Shown: positions 63,342 through 64,000 of the stretch, in pieces
How the letters are laid out: every line of letters begins with the position of its first letter
Numbering within the stretch: the first letter of the stretch is position 1
Assembly (NCBI RefSeq): GCF_024300825.1
Contig: NZ_CP101323.1
Coordinates: forward strand, 2,976,001 to 3,040,000
Reading direction: 5' to 3'
Source: Natronomonas gomsonensis
Lineage (GTDB): Archaea; Halobacteriota; Halobacteria; Halobacteriales; Haloarculaceae
Length of the DNA stretch: 64,000 nt
Translations under genes and position numbers: made by a program
The notes under the pieces: model-generated
The model's input: the letters and a program-made list of their open reading frames with translations, nothing else
Database searches by the model: none
What the model was told of the DNA's origin: nothing

Positions 63342-63662
63342 CTAATTGGGAGGGTCTGCGTCGTCATTGAATCCGCTTCCGTACCGTTCGAGTACTTCTG
63401 TAACGGTGACTTCGTATGCGTCGTACCATTCAGTCCACCGTTGCTTTGCTTGCTTGTGGTCTGGATCCGCTCCAAACGATTCGAGTGCGTCTAGTGATTC
63501 CCAGTAGTAGACAACGAGAACCTCGTCACTTTCGAGGTCGTTCCACGTGCGTTTACCGAGGAACCCGTCTGTCTCCTCGGCAGCTACCTGTATCTTGTCG
63601 TTCAGTTCGTGGAATTCCTCGTCGTATTCTCCCGGATCAAGACGAAACGTGACGAGATACAT
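63342..63662 (-). CDS. Antibiotic-biosynthesis-monooxygenase-fold protein
   Basis: 106 residues from ATG 63662 (MYLVTFRLDPGEYDEEFHEL). Ferredoxin-like ABM pattern: a first strand, a helix KIQVAAEETDGFLGKRTWND, strand VLVVYYWESLDALESFGADP, then AKQRWTEWYDAYEVTVTEVL. The family includes heme-degrading or quinol monooxygenases and stress proteins; this one has no distinct heme ligand. Divergent from the PLP enzyme at 63721, with a 58-bp gap. Confidence 0.78.
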   Translation of the reverse strand: MYLVTFRLDPGEYDEEFHELNDKIQVAAEETDGFLGKRTWNDLESDEVLVVYYWESLDALESFGADPDHKQAKQRWTEWYDAYEVTVTEVLERYGSGFNDDADPPN

Positions 63663-63720
63663 CGACACCTGTTTGCTCTCGTAGATGGATAACCCAAACG
63701 AATTCACCGGCGATTTGTCT

Positions 63721-64000
63721 ATGACACGAGATACTAACCGTTCCCCCGAGCACCGATTCAGAACGCTCGCCGTCGGATCTGGTCCAAATGGGATTCGTCC
63801 CGTGGAAGGTGGACCGGACGATGTCATTCCGCCACTACACCTCTCGACCACCTTCGAGTGGGCTGGGTCTGACGAAATTACTGAACACGCGTACTCGCGC
63901 GAGAGCAATCCAACGCGGGTGGCCCTCGAAGACCAGATCGCCCGCCTCGAAGGAGGCGAGCATGGATTGGTGTTTGCTTCGGGGATGGCTGCTATCTCGA
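63721..64000 (+). CDS. Trans-sulfuration PLP enzyme (cystathionine gamma-synthase-like), 5' part
   Basis: ATG 63721, 93 visible codons, cut by the right window edge. HRFRTLAVGSGPNGIRPVEG, VIPPLHLSTTFEW, HAYSRESNPTRVALEDQIAR and LEGGEHGLVFASGMAAIS match the N-terminal part of Cys/Met-metabolism PLP enzymes, with the phosphate-contacting YSR and SGMAA motifs. Reaction type (gamma-synthase, lyase or sulfhydrylase) cannot be fixed from this fragment. Confidence 0.88.
   Translation, partial: MTRDTNRSPEHRFRTLAVGSGPNGIRPVEGGPDDVIPPLHLSTTFEWAGSDEITEHAYSRESNPTRVALEDQIARLEGGEHGLVFASGMAAIS

Overview
The window is haloarchaeal DNA (class Halobacteria). Coding regions are GC-rich, proteins are acidic, exported proteins carry Tat-type lipobox signals, and several promoters are leaderless with TATA boxes about 25 nt ahead of the start. 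The gene set fits too: coenzyme F420 synthesis genes, a three-subunit propionyl-CoA carboxylase with the small PccX chain, split methylmalonyl-CoA mutase, Orc1/Cdc6 with origin boxes, ISH-type insertion sequences and many haloarchaea-only small proteins.

Layout. 1-6.5 kb (minus strand): a very large RHS/YD-repeat surface protein running off the left edge, and the lipoprotein gene just ahead of it, which looks like its detached N-terminal half. 6.6-16.9 kb: accessory DNA with a PolB-like exonuclease / small protein / RecA-like cassette, a DUF5677 gene, a broken SRAP gene, a ParA partition pair flanked by GAATAG/CTATTC repeats, a tyrosine recombinase, a DUF7260 gene, then decayed remains of a methylmalonyl-CoA mutase and an IS5-type transposase. 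16.9-20.0 kb: cofC, cofG and cofH for F420. 20.5-21.6 kb: a regulator and a complete IS6-type element whose 8-bp target duplication is visible. 21.8-28.9 kb: a beta-keto acid cleavage enzyme and the propionyl-CoA to succinyl-CoA enzymes (mcmA, mcmB, pccA, pccX, pccB). 28.9-48.2 kb: a catabolic cluster with NADP:F420 oxidoreductase, an F420 luciferase-like oxidoreductase, 2-hydroxyacid dehydrogenase, a TPP-dependent decarboxylase, class III aminotransferase, aldehyde dehydrogenase, acyl-CoA ligase, acyl-CoA dehydrogenase, enoyl-CoA hydratase, methylmalonyl-CoA epimerase, a Pot-type ABC importer and an IclR regulator with repeated operators. 49-53.7 kb: an SMC-related coiled-coil ATPase, a TRAM protein, a 13-bp iteron array and an alpha/beta hydrolase. 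53.8-56.3 kb: a replication origin with orc1/cdc6 and eight origin-recognition-box-like repeats. 56.3-63.3 kb: more accessory DNA with a frameshifted CARF + PIN-like pair, a DUF6788-like gene, a PadR/ArsR-like regulator with palindromic operators, an AbiE-like regulator/nucleotidyltransferase pair, a SWIM zinc-finger protein and a MOSC protein. 63.3-64 kb: a monooxygenase-fold protein and the start of a trans-sulfuration PLP enzyme.

How they work together. The 21.8-48.2 kb block reads as one metabolic neighbourhood: a nitrogen-containing or carboxylic substrate is imported, deaminated, decarboxylated, oxidised, activated to a CoA ester and shortened to propionyl-CoA, which pccABX, the epimerase and mcmAB convert to succinyl-CoA. 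F420 synthesis and F420-using enzymes lie beside it. The substrate cannot be read from sequence. The accessory regions share two dispersed palindromes (TTAACCAACA pairs with fixed 31-32 bp offset, and GAATAG-N3/4-CTATTC). They recur around the partition genes, the origin and the defence-like genes, so these segments probably share an extrachromosomal ancestry. Best candidates for undescribed biology are the CARF-PIN pair, the two dispersed palindrome families, the 13-bp iteron array and the split lipoprotein-RHS system.
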